From: M55B118 sp041694275
GTDB taxonomy: Bacteria; Bacillota_I; Bacilli_A; Izemoplasmatales; Izemoplasmataceae
Assembly (NCBI GenBank): GCA_041694275.1
Contig: JASMTQ010000092.1
Coordinates: 1 to 20,413 of the forward strand
Direction: 5' to 3'
DNA length: 20,413 nucleotides
Shown here: positions 7,802-15,215 of the stretch, piece after piece
Position numbering within the stretch: position 1 is the stretch's first letter
Layout: each line of letters begins with the position of its first letter
Made by a program: the position numbers and the translations under genes
The notes under the pieces: generated by a model
The model's input: only the letters and a program-made list of their open reading frames with translations
Databases searched by the model: none
Told to the model about the DNA's origin: nothing

Positions 7802-8835
7802 AAACCAAAGATTTCACCTACGACCTGCCAGAAGAACTGATTGCACAAACGCCCCTTTCAAACCGAACGGACTCCAGACTTCTGGCGCTTGATAAAAATA
7901 GTGGAGAGACCCTTCACACAAAGTTCAATCAGCTCCATACATTCCTTAAAAAAGGAGACGTTCTCGTTCTCAATGACACCTCGGTCATCCCTGCGCGCCT
8001 TATCGGAAAAAAGGATACGGGCGCCGTCATTGAAGTGCTTCTTTTACACCAGAAGGAAGACAACGTATGGGAATGCCTTGCCAAAAAGGCTAAAAAAATA
8101 AAAGTCGGTACCACCATAGTCTTCGGTGAAGGCGAACTCACGATGGAATGCGTAGAGGTGAAAGAAGAGGGCATTAGACTTTTCAAACTCCACTACGAAG
8201 GCATTCTTTATGAAGTGCTCGATAAACTTGGTACCATGCCACTGCCACCCTATATTCATGAAAAACTGGATGATCCTGATCGCTACCAGACGGTTTACAA
8301 CGAGAAAAAGGGAAGTGCGGCCGCGCCAACGGCGGGCCTTCATTTCACGAAAGCCTATCTTCGAAAAATTGAATCCATGGGCATCAGTCTCGCTTATGTG
8401 ACCCTGCACGTCGGTCTGGGCACATTCAGACCCGTAAGCGTAGAAGACGTCACAAGCCACGTCATGCATGAAGAATACTATAGCGTGACACAAAAGACCG
8501 CCGACACTATCAACAAGGCGAGAGCTGAAAACAGACGCGTCATCGCAGTCGGTACGACGTCTTTAAGAACGCTTGAAACCGTTGCGAAAAAAGACGGCAG
8601 AGTTAAAGAGGAAAGTGGCTGGAGCCGGCTTTTCATCTATCCGCCATATACGTTCAAGGCCGTGGATGCGCTTCTTACCAATTTCCATCTGCCTGAATCC
8701 ACGCTTCTTATGCTTGTCAGTGCGTTTTCGAGCAAGGAAAACATCATGAACGCCTACTGTGAAGCGATAGAAAAACGTTACCGTTTCTTTTCCTTCGGGG
8801 ATGCAATGTTCATCACCAATACCCTCAAGCCATAA
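7798..8835 (+). CDS. queA: S-adenosylmethionine:tRNA ribosyltransferase-isomerase QueA
   Basis: QueA transfers and isomerises the ribosyl part of S-adenosylmethionine onto 7-aminomethyl-7-deazaguanine at the wobble position of tRNAs with GUN anticodons, giving epoxyqueuosine. The 345-residue length is normal. Family motifs run throughout: YDLPEELIAQ at the N-terminus, LNDTSVIPARL (58-68), AAPTAGLHFT (175-184), TLHVGLGTFRPV (202-213), HEEYY (224-228), GTTSLRTLE (252-260), TNFHLPESTLLMLVSAF (294-310) and YRFFSFGDAMFI (328-339). The ATG overlaps the ruvB stop by 4 nt, and GAAAGGA at 7783-7789 gives a good ribosome-binding site inside ruvB. The ruvB-queA order is typical of Bacillota. tgt, the usual next gene, is absent: a terminator follows instead. 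Confidence 0.97.
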   Translation: MKTKDFTYDLPEELIAQTPLSNRTDSRLLALDKNSGETLHTKFNQLHTFLKKGDVLVLNDTSVIPARLIGKKDTGAVIEVLLLHQKEDNVWECLAKKAKKIKVGTTIVFGEGELTMECVEVKEEGIRLFKLHYEGILYEVLDKLGTMPLPPYIHEKLDDPDRYQTVYNEKKGSAAAPTAGLHFTKAYLRKIESMGISLAYVTLHVGLGTFRPVSVEDVTSHVMHEEYYSVTQKTADTINKARAENRRVIAVGTTSLRTLETVAKKDGRVKEESGWSRLFIYPPYTFKAVDALLTNFHLPESTLLMLVSAFSSKENIMNAYCEAIEKRYRFFSFGDAMFITNTLKP

Positions 8836-8865
8836 AAAAAGTCCGGAAAAATTCCGGACTTTCTA
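8834..8865. terminator. Bidirectional terminator between queA and the anti-sigma gene
   Basis: An 11-bp perfect stem, AAAGTCCGGAA (8838-8848) / TTCCGGACTTT (8852-8862) with an AAA loop, lies between two convergent genes. A runs on the left give a good U tract for the minus-strand transcript; on the plus strand the U tract is short. It probably ends both messages. Confidence 0.85.
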
Positions 8866-8870
8866 ATGAT

Positions 8871-9740
8871 TTATGATTGGTTTGGCATTCCGTTCGAACC
8901 ACCAGGCACGTTGTCATTTCCCCCGGGCATACCGTCATGGGGCATGGTGTCGTTTCCGGGTTGGCCTTGCATCGGCCCCTGGAAGTCATCCTGGTCAATG
9001 GATTCTTCTCGGAGAATGGCCTTGAGTTCGCCGACGTTTTTGTCTTCAAGCTCTTCCATAGTGTAACCATCTGTTTCATTGAGTATCAAATTGACAAGGC
9101 GCCACTGCATGAAGCCCATGCCGTGTTCCTGGGCGCTTTCAATCTCGCCTTCACCAGGCGGCCCTGCGACACTTCGCATCATGTGGGCGTTGTTTACGCC
9201 ATTGCGCGCTGCGACTTCAGGAACCTTCTGTTCAATCTTGACTCGAAGTGCTTCTGATTTTTCACTGTCTTCACCAGAAACGCTAAAGAGCACATCGCTG
9301 TTTTCTTCACTCATGTAGCCCATGTCGATGGCGCGGGTGATGAGTCTGTCAATCGCAGTGTCTAGGTCCTGTCCGATAATGGTGTCTTTTTCGCTGAGAA
9401 AGTCCTCGGCGTCACTGTTGTAAGCGGTGAGTTCAACAACGGTGTCTTCCTCGCTTAGTCCGATGGAAAACGAAGGATTGATTTCCATTTGAACGTTGGA
9501 AGTGATGCCTGGATCAGTTCCCGGATCATTTGGATTGAAAAGGAAAATGCCTAGAATGAAGAGGGCAGTCATGGAAGCGAGAACTGGGACAAAGCGTTTA
9601 AGGAATCCTGGTTTTCTGGATGCATTTGCTTCATCCATGAAATGCTGGTATTCAGGAGTGTTCTTGATTGAATCAAGCACATCGGGGACGTCTTTTTTGG
9701 CTTTTTCCCTAATGGCTTTTTCTATTTTGTTTTTACTCAT
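8871..9740 (-). CDS. Membrane anti-sigma factor with RsgI-like outer domain
   Basis: This 289-residue single-pass membrane protein is encoded directly after an ECF sigma factor and is likely its anti-sigma factor. Residues 1-48 are a charged cytoplasmic helical segment, the probable sigma-binding part. Residues 51-68 (VPVLASMTALFILGIFLF) are the membrane span. Residues about 82-160 resemble the RsgI middle domain: VQMEINPSFSIGL, then a VVELTAYNSDAEDFL motif, then an amphipathic helix ending in a GYM turn and VLFSVSG. The Asn-Pro in INPS (88-89) is where I recall RsgI proteins self-cleaving. The last 40 residues are a low-complexity Gly/Pro/Asn/Met tail outside the membrane. GGGAGGTGA precedes the ATG at 9738-9740, which overlaps the sigma stop by 8 nt (translational coupling). 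The frame stays open upstream to 9890, but that lies inside the sigma gene and is not used. The N-terminus does not look like the usual RsgI N-terminal domain. Confidence 0.8.
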   Translation of the reverse strand: MSKNKIEKAIREKAKKDVPDVLDSIKNTPEYQHFMDEANASRKPGFLKRFVPVLASMTALFILGIFLFNPNDPGTDPGITSNVQMEINPSFSIGLSEEDTVVELTAYNSDAEDFLSEKDTIIGQDLDTAIDRLITRAIDMGYMSEENSDVLFSVSGEDSEKSEALRVKIEQKVPEVAARNGVNNAHMMRSVAGPPGEGEIESAQEHGMGFMQWRLVNLILNETDGYTMEELEDKNVGELKAILREESIDQDDFQGPMQGQPGNDTMPHDGMPGGNDNVPGGSNGMPNQS

Positions 9741-10263
9741 AACTGTCACCTCCCAGTTTCTTGAGTTTTTTAAGTGCGTTTCTATAAGCCCAAAGGACGG
9801 TCCCAAGCGGTTTGTCCATGGACTCTGCGATAACTTTGTGGGTTTCACCGTAAACGACGTGTCTGACAACGATCTCCCTTTCATCTTCACGAAGATGTTT
9901 CAGAAGTTCCTCCACTTCATAGCGGTTTTCCTGTGAGTCGTTCTGACTTCCAAAAAGCATTTCATCTTCACTTGTATCTATGGCGACTTCTTTTTTGCGC
10001 CGGTTGAATTCGTTCAAGGCTGTGTTCCTGGCGATGGTTTTGAGCCAGGCGAGAAATTGTCCCTTTTGTTTGTACTTGTCCAGCTGATTGATCATCTTGA
10101 TATAGGTATCCTGCATGAGATCTTCGGCTAGACTTTCATCTTTTACGATTGATAGAATCGTATAGTAAACAGGCGTTTTGGTTTCTTCGTAGAGTCTGTC
10201 AAATGCGTCTTCACTACCTTTTTTAAAGGCCTTCAAGAGTTTTTCCAGTTCCTTATTGCTCAC
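9733..10263 (-). CDS. ECF-type RNA polymerase sigma-70 family factor
   Basis: This two-domain alternative sigma factor directs RNA polymerase to a regulon probably controlled by the anti-sigma protein encoded next. Region 2 is at about residues 15-90, with the core-binding AEDLMQDTYIKM segment (46-57) and the -10-binding FLAWLKTIARNTALNEFNRRKK (70-91, given here in part). Region 4 is at about 117-170, with a helix-turn-helix in VIAESMDKPLGTVLWAYRNA. There is no region 1.1 or 3, as expected of the ECF group. I choose GTG at 10261-10263 (176 residues) because GAGGTG lies 6 nt upstream; an in-frame GTG at 10288-10290 would add nine residues but has a poor ribosome-binding site. No ATG start is available nearby. 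A minus-strand TATAAT at 10357-10362 may be the -10 of its promoter, but I see no convincing -35. Confidence 0.9.
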   Translation of the reverse strand: MSNKELEKLLKAFKKGSEDAFDRLYEETKTPVYYTILSIVKDESLAEDLMQDTYIKMINQLDKYKQKGQFLAWLKTIARNTALNEFNRRKKEVAIDTSEDEMLFGSQNDSQENRYEVEELLKHLREDEREIVVRHVVYGETHKVIAESMDKPLGTVLWAYRNALKKLKKLGGDSYE

Positions 10264-10410
10264 GTGGGGCACCTCAATTGTCCGTTTCACCTTATAAACA
10301 AGCGAACCGTTATTTTTATTGGAAAAGATTCAAATTCATAGGATTTTAGCAGATTCATTATATCATATGGCAGGTGTCAGTGGTATGATAAGACTGAAAG
10401 GATGAGTGCC

Positions 10411-11541
10411 ATGTTAAATTTAGTAGCCACAGCCGCCTTCGGTATCGAAGCGGTTGTTAAAAGAGAACTTGAACAAATGGATATAGAAGTCCAAAGTACG
10501 GAAAACGGAAGAATTCACTTCGAAGGCTCCGTTGAAACCATGATCAAGGCAAATCTCCATCTCAGAAGTGCCGACAGAGTCTATGTGAAGATCGCATCAA
10601 AAGAATCAGTCATGTCTTTTGATGAGCTTTTCGACTGGATCAAGACGCTTCCCCTTGAAGACTATCTTGATGTGAGAGGGCGGTTTCTGGTGGACGCGAA
10701 GACTGTGAAAAGCACCCTTCATAGTCCAAGAGACATTCAAAAGATTTCCAAGAAAGCCCTGATAGAACGGCTCAAGGAGCACACCAGCGAATCGGTCTTT
10801 AAAGAAGACGGGCCACGCCACCGTCTTCAAGTTGCGTTCTTCAAAGACACTGCGGAAGTATTGCTTGATACATCCGGAGACGGGCTTCATAAAAGAGGCT
10901 ACCGAACAGACCAGGGACAGGCGCCGCTCAAAGAAACCCTTGCGGCCGCACTCATACAGCTTAGTTTCTATGGTGAAAACCGTGTGCTTTATGATCCCTT
11001 CTGCGGATCGGGCACCATACCGATAGAAGCGGCGATGATCTGCAGGAATATCGCTCCGGGACTCAACCGTCATTTTGATTTCGAACATTTCATCTTCAGT
11101 GACGCCATGACATTTAAAAAGACTAGAAAAGACGCTTACAAACAGATAAAAACACAAAACGACTGTAAAATCATTGCTAGTGACTCGGATTTCAAGATGA
11201 TCCGCATTGCAAAAGAGAATGCCGAAAACGCCGGCGTCGATGACGCGATTCATTTTGAAACGGCGCGCTTTGAATACAGAACATTCGACATTCCATACGG
11301 GATGGTCATCACCAACCCTCCGTATGGTGAGAGAATCAAGGACGAAGACATCAAAGGGCTCTATGAAACGATTGGCAAAACGATGAAAGCCAATAAAACC
11401 ATGTCGTTTTATATTCTAAGTGGCCTCATGGGCGCGGAGAACGCCATGAAAGCTCGCGCCAAGAAAACCAGGGTGCTTTTCAATGGTGATATGAAGGTTA
11501 GATATTACATGTATCCGGGCCCAAAACCTCCCTTTAATTAA
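10411..11541 (+). CDS. THUMP-domain class I SAM-dependent RNA methyltransferase (YpsC / RlmL N-terminal type)
   Basis: It probably methylates guanine N2 in 23S rRNA; the family includes Bacillus subtilis YpsC and the N-terminal half of E. coli RlmL (m2G2445). From ATG 10411 the protein has 376 residues. It opens with LVATAAFGIEAVVKREL, the family's ferredoxin-like start. A THUMP domain follows (about 43-155) with the conserved LHKRGYR (159-165) after it. Then comes the methyltransferase domain with the SAM-binding DPFCGSGTIPIEAAM (195-209) and the catalytic TNPPYGER (301-308), whose NPPY signature indicates amino-group methylation. I chose 10411 over the in-frame ATG at 10402 because GAAAGG at 10396-10401 is well spaced only for 10411 and the family start begins there. 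It is divergent from the sigma gene, with about 147 nt between the starts. The exact target base is inferred. Confidence 0.92.
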   Translation: MLNLVATAAFGIEAVVKRELEQMDIEVQSTENGRIHFEGSVETMIKANLHLRSADRVYVKIASKESVMSFDELFDWIKTLPLEDYLDVRGRFLVDAKTVKSTLHSPRDIQKISKKALIERLKEHTSESVFKEDGPRHRLQVAFFKDTAEVLLDTSGDGLHKRGYRTDQGQAPLKETLAAALIQLSFYGENRVLYDPFCGSGTIPIEAAMICRNIAPGLNRHFDFEHFIFSDAMTFKKTRKDAYKQIKTQNDCKIIASDSDFKMIRIAKENAENAGVDDAIHFETARFEYRTFDIPYGMVITNPPYGERIKDEDIKGLYETIGKTMKANKTMSFYILSGLMGAENAMKARAKKTRVLFNGDMKVRYYMYPGPKPPFN

Positions 11542-11566
11542 TTTTTAAACTTTTTCAAGCATATTT

Positions 11567-11595
11567 GTGACAACGTGTCATTAGTGTGCTATAAT
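11567..11595 (+). promoter_or_regulatory. Promoter of the MATE gene with palindrome over the -35
   Basis: GTGACA (11567-11572), a 17-bp spacer and a perfect TATAAT (11590-11595) form a good promoter 18 bases upstream of the MATE ATG. The palindrome TGACA-ACG-TGTCA (11568-11580) overlaps the -35 element, a position typical of a repressor operator. The regulator is not identified. Confidence 0.65.
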
Positions 11596-11612
11596 AGCTT
11601 CGGTGATTTAAT

Positions 11613-13105
11613 ATGATGAAAAATACTGGTGCATTAAATAAAGACGAACGCAAAAGCCATCTTATTCTAAAGGACCCCAATATCTACAAGGGGCTTATTC
11701 TCTTGGCTTTACCACTCATGATCAATAACTTCTTAAGAACATTCCACGATATGGTGGATATGTTCTTTGTTTCAAGAATTCCTGACCTTGCAAGCGAATC
11801 GGTCTCCGCGATTCAGATGACCTTTCCGGTTGTCTTCACTTTCATATCGCTAGGCATAGGGCTCAGTATCGCAGGTACAACGCTTATCGGTCAGCATCTT
11901 GGCGGCCAGAACAAGAAAATGGCCAGGCATTACGCCTCCAAACTCTTCTTGATTGCGCTCATTGCAGGCATCCTTTTCGCAGCGCTTGCCTACACATTCG
12001 CACCCATCGTCATAGGCTGGATGGGCGCGGAAGGCTACGTCCTTGAAGAAGCGGTCAAATACATGCAGATCAGAAGTCTCGAACTGCCTTTGCTATTTAT
12101 TTTCTTTGCCTACATGGGCACAAGACAGGCCAGTGGTGACACGGTCTCGCCCGTGCTCATTAGCGGATCCGGCATCGTGCTCAAACGATTTTATCGCCGA
12201 TCATGATTACAACACTAGGCCTTGGTGTCTCCGGCGCCGCATGGGCGACGTTGCTTGGAAACAGCATTGTCATGCCGATTGCCTTATACAGACTCTTTTT
12301 CGCCAAAACGGGTGTGACCGTGGATCCCAAGGATATCTTCACATCCAAACTCGACAAACACCTTCCTTTTGAAGAAAAATTCAGAACGTTGATCAAAATC
12401 ATAAAGACCGCAGCCCCTGCATCTTTTGGACAGGCCATCACGGCCATTGGATTTGGTGTCATGAACGGTGTCATTTTCTCTTACGGTGTTGAAACCGTTG
12501 CGGCATTCGGCGTTGGAACCCGCCTCATTTCGATGGTGCTTCACCCGGTCATGGCGATGGGCGCCATTCTCTCTGCCTATATAGGACAAAACATTGGAGC
12601 GAAGAATCCCGAACGTGCCAAAGACACCATGGTAAAAACCTTCAAACTCTCCATTGGAATCATGGCTGCAGGGTCACTCATACTGATTCCACTAAGAGCA
12701 CCACTCGCATCCATTTTCCTTGAAAACGATCCCGTGGCCTACGCCCTTACTCAGGACTTCATGTTCTATATCCTCATCGGACTTCCACTCATGGCGGTCT
12801 ATCAGACATTTATCGGTACTTTCAATGGAACTGCCAATACGCATTTTACATTCATCCTGGCCGTTACCAGACTCTGGGGGATACGCCTGCCACTCATCGT
12901 GCTTTTCGGTCAACTCTTCCCTGATAGAGGCAGCCAGGTCATCTGGGAAGTCATGCTCATCAGCAACCTGCTCATTGCGGTTGTAGGGTATATTCTATAT
13001 AGACGAGTGGACTTCCAGCCGAAAGTGGATGTCGATAGAAAGACACGCAAGGCAATGAAAGCTGAAAGACGCATCAAGCAGGATCCAGAACTTAAAAACG
13101 CATAA
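11613..13105 (+). pseudogene. MATE-family multidrug/Na+ (or H+) antiporter, split by a frameshift
   Basis: The coding region covers a whole MATE transporter but in two frames. 11613-12206 gives 197 residues, starting MMKNTGALNK, and contains the first membrane helices with LALPLMINNFLRTFHDMVDMFF and the GDTVSPVLISGSGIVL segment. 12203-13105 continues in the -1 frame from MITTLGLGVSGAAWATLLGN, through helix 6 and the second six-helix lobe, to a basic tail. Near 12180-12188 the expected 'VLN-ILSPIMITT' is broken (CTC AAA CGA TTT). One added base there would restore a full pump of about 497 codons. The split falls inside helix 5, so two working half-proteins are unlikely, although ATGA at 12203-12206 could allow reinitiation. 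It is either a true inactivation or a sequencing/assembly error; promoter, terminator and the rest of the reading frame look intact, which favours a recent event or an error. Confidence 0.85.
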
Positions 13106-13113
13106 CCCTATAT

Positions 13114-13158
13114 AAAAAGGATCAACCAAGGCACTTGCCCGGTTTGATCCTTTTTTTT
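13114..13158. terminator. Bidirectional terminator between MATE and TetR genes
   Basis: A 12-bp perfect stem, AAAAAGGATCAA (13114-13125) / TTGATCCTTTTT (13144-13155), encloses a region with its own short GGCA/TGCC stem. An 8-base T run ends at 13158, and on the minus strand the left A run gives U residues. It serves both convergent genes. Confidence 0.9.
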
Positions 13159-13173
13159 GCTTGGCTAGTGAAA

Positions 13174-13788
13174 TCACATATGTTTGAACAGGCCTTTTTC
13201 CACGATTTCCATAATGACATCGGTTGCCTGGTCGACGTCGAGCTTGTGCTTTCCCAGATCAAGGACAATCTTAAGCCCTACGAAGTTCGTAATCCCCATA
13301 AGCACGAAGCTCACGATTTCCGTATCGAGATCTCTGATTTCGCCTTCGCTTACCGCGTGTTCAAGACCACTCACATAGCGCTTAGAGAAGGATTCGTAAT
13401 ATTCACGAAAGAGTTCACGGTCGATATAAAGGGATTCCCAGATGATGTTGTACATCTCGGGATTCTTGTTTGCGTACTCTAAGAACGTACGGATACCTTC
13501 TCTTTCTTTTTCATAGCGTGTATCTTTTTTACTGACATTGGTCGCAATTTCACGACGAATATTGTGTGAAAAAGTTGTCAGTATATGTTTGTACAGGGTT
13601 AACTTGCTTGGAAAGTACAAGTAAAAAGTACCGGCCGCTATACCGGCTTCGCTGGTAATGTTACCAACGGTCGTGCCGTGGTAACCGTTTTTATAAAACA
13701 ACTTGATGGCGGCGTTTTCAATGTCTTTAAACGTCAGCTTTGCGTTTCTTGTAGTTGGTTCTTTTATGTTGACTCCGAATTTTTCCAT
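13174..13788 (-). CDS. TetR/AcrR-family transcriptional regulator
   Basis: This 204-residue protein has an N-terminal TetR DNA-binding domain: AAIKLFYKNGYHGTTVGNIT (26-45), with the helix-turn-helix at 38-58 ending in the family hallmark AGTFYLYFPSK (52-62). The C-terminal 140 residues are helical and variable, the ligand-binding and dimer part. GGAGG precedes the ATG (13786-13788). It is transcribed away from the thiolase operon, and four tandem palindromes lie in between. The likely role is to repress the operon, and perhaps itself, until an acyl-CoA or related metabolite binds; this rests on position and on operators similar in sequence to fatty-acid TetR regulators (FadR of Bacillus), not on ligand residues I can identify. 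Confidence 0.92.
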   Translation of the reverse strand: MEKFGVNIKEPTTRNAKLTFKDIENAAIKLFYKNGYHGTTVGNITSEAGIAAGTFYLYFPSKLTLYKHILTTFSHNIRREIATNVSKKDTRYEKEREGIRTFLEYANKNPEMYNIIWESLYIDRELFREYYESFSKRYVSGLEHAVSEGEIRDLDTEIVSFVLMGITNFVGLKIVLDLGKHKLDVDQATDVIMEIVEKGLFKHM

Positions 13789-13829
13789 AATGCTTTTCCT
13801 CCATGAATAAAAAAGATAAATGTATCGCG

Positions 13830-13858
13830 TTGACTTTGTAAGCGTTTTATGCTAGTAT
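13830..13858 (+). promoter_or_regulatory. Candidate promoter of the thiolase-liv operon
   Basis: TTGACT (13830-13835), a 17-bp spacer and TAGTAT (13853-13858) fit a vegetative promoter with a weak -10. Transcription would start near 13865, inside the first palindrome of the operator array, leaving a leader of about 130 nt. A TATATT at 13944-13949 is a weaker alternative -10 with no good -35. Confidence 0.45.
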
Positions 13859-13928
13859 GAATATACATTCAGATTATGAATGGTCATTCACATTGTGAAA
13901 AGTCGTTCATTTTATGAAAATGTATTCA
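13858..13928. repeat. Four tandem palindromic operators at 19-bp period
   Basis: Four 14-bp palindromes of form TGAA-N6-TTCA lie at 13858-13871 (TGAATATACATTCA), 13877-13890 (TGAATGGTCATTCA), 13896-13909 (TGAAAAGTCGTTCA) and 13915-13928 (TGAAAATGTATTCA). Starts are exactly 19 bp apart, separated by 5-bp spacers. The first two have longer arms than the last two. The array lies between the divergent TetR and thiolase starts and directly follows the candidate operon promoter, so it is most likely the TetR binding region. The half-site resembles the TGAATGA...TCATTCA box I recall for Bacillus subtilis FadR. Confidence 0.8.
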
Positions 13929-13997
13929 TCCTTACAAAACAAGTATATTAAATAAAGATGAAATAAGCAAGGATGCACTTAATTATAGGAGGTAATT

Positions 13998-15215
13998 ATG
14001 CAAAAAGTCTATCTCGTTTCTGCAAAGAGAACTGCGATTGGTACCTTTATGGGGTCACTGAGCAGCGTTCATCCTGCAGCATTCGGATCAACCGTCGTGA
14101 AAACGATTTTGGAAGAAACTAAAGTAGACCCAAAAGACATCGATGAACTTCAAATCGGTAATGTCTTGCCAGCGGGTCTTGGTATGAATCTGGCACGCCA
14201 GATTTCACTTGGAGCCGGTATTCCTGAAACGGTTCCAGCTTACGGGATCAACATGGTATGCGGGAGTGGTATGAAAACCATCATGAACGCATTCGTATCC
14301 ATTCAACATGGCATCAACAACCTGGTCATCGCCGGGGGCGCTGAATCCATGTCAAAAGCGCCTTATCTGTTGCCTGATAAAACACGCAAAGGCATCAAAA
14401 TGGGTAGCTTCGAAGTCAAGGACCATATGCTTTATGATGCGCTTACCGACGCGTTTGGAAACATGCACATGGGAATCACCGCTGAAAACATCGTCGATAA
14501 ATACAAACTCACTCGTGAAGCGCAGGACAAATTCGCGATCACTTCACAGGAGCGTGCACGCAAAGCGCGTGACGAAGGCAAATTCAAAGACGAAATCGTT
14601 CCCATCGAAGTGAAGACAAGAAAAGATTCATTCGTGTTTGACACTGATGAACACATCAACGACAAAACCACCCTTGAAGTGCTTGGAAAACTGAGACCGG
14701 CGTTCAAAAAAGACGGTTCGGTCACCGCGGGCTCAAGCTCGGGAATCAACGACGGCGCAAGCTTTATGATGCTTGCGAGTGAAGCCATGGTTGAAAAATA
14801 CAATTTAACCCCTCTTGCGGAAGTTGTAGGCGTAGGTCAGGGCGGCGTGGATCCTAATTATATGGGTCTAGGGCCGGTACCGGCGATTGAAAAAGCACTT
14901 GAACATACGAAACTGAATTTCAAGGATATGGACCTCATGGAACTCAACGAAGCCTTTGCGGCTCAGAGCCTTGGCGTATTTGAAGACTTGAAAGCGGCGT
15001 ATGGTGAAACCGAAGAAAGCCTTATGAAACGCACCAATGTCAATGGCGGCGCCATTGCCCTCGGACATCCAGTAGGCGCGAGTGGGAACCGCATCACCGT
15101 CACTTTGGTTCATGAAATGAAAAAACGCGGCGTCCGTTACGGCCTTGCCTCACTATGCATCGGTGGCGGCATGGGAACAGCGGTCGTACTAAAAAACATG
15201 GAGGAATCTAAATAA
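13998..15215 (+). CDS. Acetyl-CoA C-acetyltransferase (thiolase)
   Basis: Thiolases reversibly condense two acetyl-CoA to acetoacetyl-CoA, or cleave 3-ketoacyl-CoA. The 405-residue protein has all catalytic elements: nucleophile Cys88 in NMVCGSGMK, ELNEAFAAQ (315-323), His357 in GGAIALGHPVGASG, and Cys387 in SLCIGGGMG. The N-terminus VYLVSAKRTAIGTFMGSL is typical of the biosynthetic/acetoacetyl-CoA class, but chain-length specificity cannot be read from sequence. AGGAGG (13987-13992) precedes the ATG by 5 nt. It is the first gene of the operon, and its TAA shares one base with the ATG of the reductase gene. With that reductase it forms an acetyl-CoA to 3-hydroxyacyl-CoA pair, or the reverse in degradation. 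Confidence 0.95.
   Translation: MQKVYLVSAKRTAIGTFMGSLSSVHPAAFGSTVVKTILEETKVDPKDIDELQIGNVLPAGLGMNLARQISLGAGIPETVPAYGINMVCGSGMKTIMNAFVSIQHGINNLVIAGGAESMSKAPYLLPDKTRKGIKMGSFEVKDHMLYDALTDAFGNMHMGITAENIVDKYKLTREAQDKFAITSQERARKARDEGKFKDEIVPIEVKTRKDSFVFDTDEHINDKTTLEVLGKLRPAFKKDGSVTAGSSSGINDGASFMMLASEAMVEKYNLTPLAEVVGVGQGGVDPNYMGLGPVPAIEKALEHTKLNFKDMDLMELNEAFAAQSLGVFEDLKAAYGETEESLMKRTNVNGGAIALGHPVGASGNRITVTLVHEMKKRGVRYGLASLCIGGGMGTAVVLKNMEESK

Noticed and set aside
9741..9890. N-terminal extension of the anti-sigma reading frame to 9890
   Set aside because: This lies inside the sigma factor gene; the ATG at 9740 has a strong GGGAGGTGA site, and the extension has no sensible sequence.
12203..13105. 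Second MATE part as an independent gene
   Set aside because: It begins in the middle of the N-lobe at a family-conserved internal site and continues the upstream half after one base of frame change.
13858..13928. Tandem palindromes as a small CRISPR array
   Set aside because: The repeat is 14 bp and spacers 5 bp, far below CRISPR sizes, and there are no cas genes. The position between divergent promoters fits operators.
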